This document shows positions 7,815 to 9,057 of a DNA stretch of 9,057 bases, one piece after another. The stretch is from the NCBI GenBank assembly GCA_021639925.1, contig JAJXEL010000042.1:5533-14589 (forward strand), written 5' to 3'. Each line of letters begins with the position of its first letter. The first letter of the stretch is position 1. The stretch comes from Alphaproteobacteria bacterium (GTDB lineage Bacteria > Pseudomonadota > Alphaproteobacteria > CAAGCB01 > CAG-977). The notes beneath the pieces are model-generated. The model had not been told where the DNA came from. It was given only the letters and a program-made list of their open reading frames with translations, and made no database searches. Both the position numbers and the translations under genes were made by a program.

Positions 7815-7834
7815 TTAACCGAAATTAACCGAAA
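7815..7834 (+). repeat. Perfect 10-bp tandem repeat abutting the nuclease start codon
   Basis: TTAACCGAAA occurs twice without a gap (7815-7824 and 7825-7834), the last A being the A of the nuclease ATG. The unit spacing is about one helical turn, so both copies face the same side of the DNA, as in a site for a cooperatively bound regulator. It takes the place where a Shine-Dalgarno sequence should be, and none is visible. It could also be a chance duplication. Confidence 0.55.
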
Positions 7835-8325
7835 TGACCAGACTGAAACCCGGACTGACCCGCCTGATTAAGTATATCGTCATTTTAATATCAGGCATTT
7901 ATGCCGCCGTTATTTCAAACGGATATCAAGCTGTTATTGACGGCGATACGATAAAAATCGGCCGGCAGACCGTGCGAATGGACGGCATGGACGCTCCGGA
8001 ACTGGGACAGGACTGCCTGTGCAAAGGACAGACCGTCAAATGCGGCATACAGGCGAAAAAAGAACTGTACCGTTTCATCGGTTCCAACACCGTTGTTTGC
8101 GAAACCGGCGGGCGCGATTTTTACGGGCGCCTGATCGGGGAATGTTTTATCCGGAAAGACGGACAAAAAATCAGCCTTAACGAAATGATGATCAAAAACG
8201 GGCTGGCCATGGCGAAATACACCGACCAATTTTTAATTCAGGAATCCGAAGCGATCCGAAACCGGCGCGGTTTTTGGGCTTGCGAAGGTTTCGAAGATCC
8301 CATGTCTTTCAGAAAAACAGACTAA
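7834..8325 (+). CDS. Thermonuclease (staphylococcal nuclease-like), exported or membrane-anchored
   Basis: A 163-residue protein of the SNase family, which cleaves DNA and RNA in a calcium-dependent way. All residues matching the staphylococcal active site are present: D38 in DGDT (for D21), R48 (R35), D53 and E56 in MDAPE (D40, E43), and R99 in DFYGR (R87). SLNEMMIKNGLA and the final GFWAC also match the family. The N-terminus is basic (MTRLKPGLTRLIK) and followed by a hydrophobic stretch at about 14-28, a signal anchor or uncleaved signal peptide, so the enzyme should act outside the cytoplasm. Six cysteines (C61, C63, C70, C89, C104, C150) suggest disulfides; staphylococcal nuclease has none. 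The ATG is the first possible start, since an in-frame stop lies at 7816-7818, and the next Met falls in the active site. No ribosome binding site is visible. It is divergent from the macroglobulin gene. A role in nucleotide scavenging or degrading foreign DNA is inference. Confidence 0.93.
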   Translation: MTRLKPGLTRLIKYIVILISGIYAAVISNGYQAVIDGDTIKIGRQTVRMDGMDAPELGQDCLCKGQTVKCGIQAKKELYRFIGSNTVVCETGGRDFYGRLIGECFIRKDGQKISLNEMMIKNGLAMAKYTDQFLIQESEAIRNRRGFWACEGFEDPMSFRKTD

Positions 8326-8329
8326 AAAA

Positions 8330-9057
8330 TCAGACGGACCGTTCGATAACGCTTTGAATTTTTCCCGTTCTGTTAAAAACGGAATCAGAGTTCCGGGCGG
8401 AAAAGACATAGCTGCCGAACACAATAATCACCGCCGTCATCAACATCAGCCGCACCCCGGATTCGCGCGAGGAAATCAACAGCGCGCCCGTCATCACCAT
8501 AACGGCCGATTCTGCCAATGAAACGGAAAAACCGTCCCAATGGCTGGCCGCGATAAACAGCAGGAAAGAACAGACCAGCACGAACATCGGAAAAGCAATA
8601 TCCTGCCAGATATCTTGGGGCGTTCTGCCCGCCGCGGCGGGACGGCAGCACAAAGCGGCCAAAACAAATCCGGTGTAGACCAGACGGGACGGCATAACAA
8701 ACGCCGCCGTTCCCCCGGCCGCAGCCGCCACTGAAACGGCAAAATAAAAGGAAGCGTTTGTCCGAAAGCCGTTCCGCCGTTCAAAGGCCGCGCAGATACA
8801 CGCCGTATTCAAAATAAAAACGGCAAACAGCTGGGCCGGCAGCATCTGGCAGGGTTGAAAAGACAAAATATACGACGCGGCAAAAACGACGGCGGCCAGC
8901 GGCTGGGCTTTCAACGCCGGTTCCAGAATATTTCTGCGGATTTTGGGAAAGCCGGCGCAAACAACCGCCCCGGCCAGCCCGGCCGTCAAAACGGCAAATA
9001 AAAGCCACTGTTGTTTTTCAAAAAAGCAAACCGAAAACGAAACGCTTAATCCGAAAG
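8330..9057 (-). CDS. Polytopic membrane protein, partial; resembles the membrane part of fused spermidine-synthase-like proteins
   Basis: The reading frame is open to the right edge of the window, giving 241 visible residues. A TTG at 8989 is the first start-like codon but the frame continues upstream with more hydrophobic sequence, so the true start is probably outside. About seven or eight membrane helices can be seen, around visible residues 17-36, 50-67, 74-92, 104-124, 128-142, 156-175, 179-197 and 204-220. The stretch ERRNGFRTNASFYFAVSV, then AGG and Y-LA-LCCRPA, looks like the cytoplasmic loop and following helices of the N-terminal membrane domain of fused MFS/spermidine synthases (usual form: -ELAR-RP--LTEFY-W-S-GG----Y-LA--LRPA). 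Those proteins continue into an SAM-fold synthase domain; this one ends 21 residues after a final helix, in a tail starting RNSDSVF. It is convergent with the nuclease, 4 bp apart. The coding call is secure from length and hydrophobic pattern; the family is a tentative recognition from memory. Confidence 0.72.
   Translation of the reverse strand, partial: FGLSVSFSVCFFEKQQWLLFAVLTAGLAGAVVCAGFPKIRRNILEPALKAQPLAAVVFAASYILSFQPCQMLPAQLFAVFILNTACICAAFERRNGFRTNASFYFAVSVAAAAGGTAAFVMPSRLVYTGFVLAALCCRPAAAGRTPQDIWQDIAFPMFVLVCSFLLFIAASHWDGFSVSLAESAVMVMTGALLISSRESGVRLMLMTAVIIVFGSYVFSARNSDSVFNRTGKIQSVIERSV

Noticed and set aside
8330..8989. TTG at 8989 as the true start of the membrane protein
   Set aside because: The frame stays open to the window edge with plausible coding and hydrophobic sequence (for example QQWLLFAVL), so the start is probably further right.

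Overview
The window reads as ordinary chromosomal DNA of a Gram-negative bacterium, at roughly balanced GC by eye. The evidence is a periplasmic alpha-2-macroglobulin-like protein next to a class A penicillin-binding protein of the PBP1C type, a pairing known from many proteobacteria and other diderms. The thermonuclease and the polytopic membrane protein would fit an alphaproteobacterium, but this is an impression and not a proof. Codon choice is AAA/TTT-rich between GC-rich stretches across all genes, so nothing looks recently transferred. I see no tRNA, rRNA, CRISPR array, insertion sequence or phage gene.

Layout. Positions 1-7773 hold a tightly packed minus-strand operon, read from right to left. 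It runs from a very large alpha-2-macroglobulin family protease trap (2266-7773), through pbpC (165-2288, start overlapping the previous stop by 23 nt), to the first 50 codons of a U32 peptidase-family protein (1-152, cut by the window edge), 12 nt downstream of pbpC. A 60-bp divergent intergenic region (7774-7833) carries a perfect 8-bp-arm dyad and a perfect 10-bp tandem repeat, and then a plus-strand gene for a membrane-anchored or exported staphylococcal-nuclease-like enzyme begins (7834-8325). It meets, tail to tail with 4 bp between, a minus-strand polytopic membrane protein (8330-9057) whose start lies beyond the window. No stretch longer than 300 bases lacks a gene.

How the genes may work together. 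The proposed model for the A2M/PBP1C pair is that the macroglobulin traps foreign proteases that enter the periplasm through a damaged envelope, using a bait region and a reactive thioester, while PBP1C repairs the peptidoglycan. Here both proteins look catalytically intact by their key residues. The macroglobulin appears to have an ordinary cleavable signal peptide, not the lipobox of the E. coli protein, so it may be free in the periplasm. The U32 gene is probably a housekeeping passenger. The divergent nuclease is also an envelope or exported enzyme and may share control through the intergenic dyad, but a functional link is inference only.

The least ordinary points are the symmetric elements in the divergent promoter region, the unanchored large macroglobulin with several close cysteine pairs, and the membrane protein that resembles the membrane half of fused spermidine-synthase-like proteins but stops where the catalytic half would start. 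I do not see a clearly undescribed multi-gene system.
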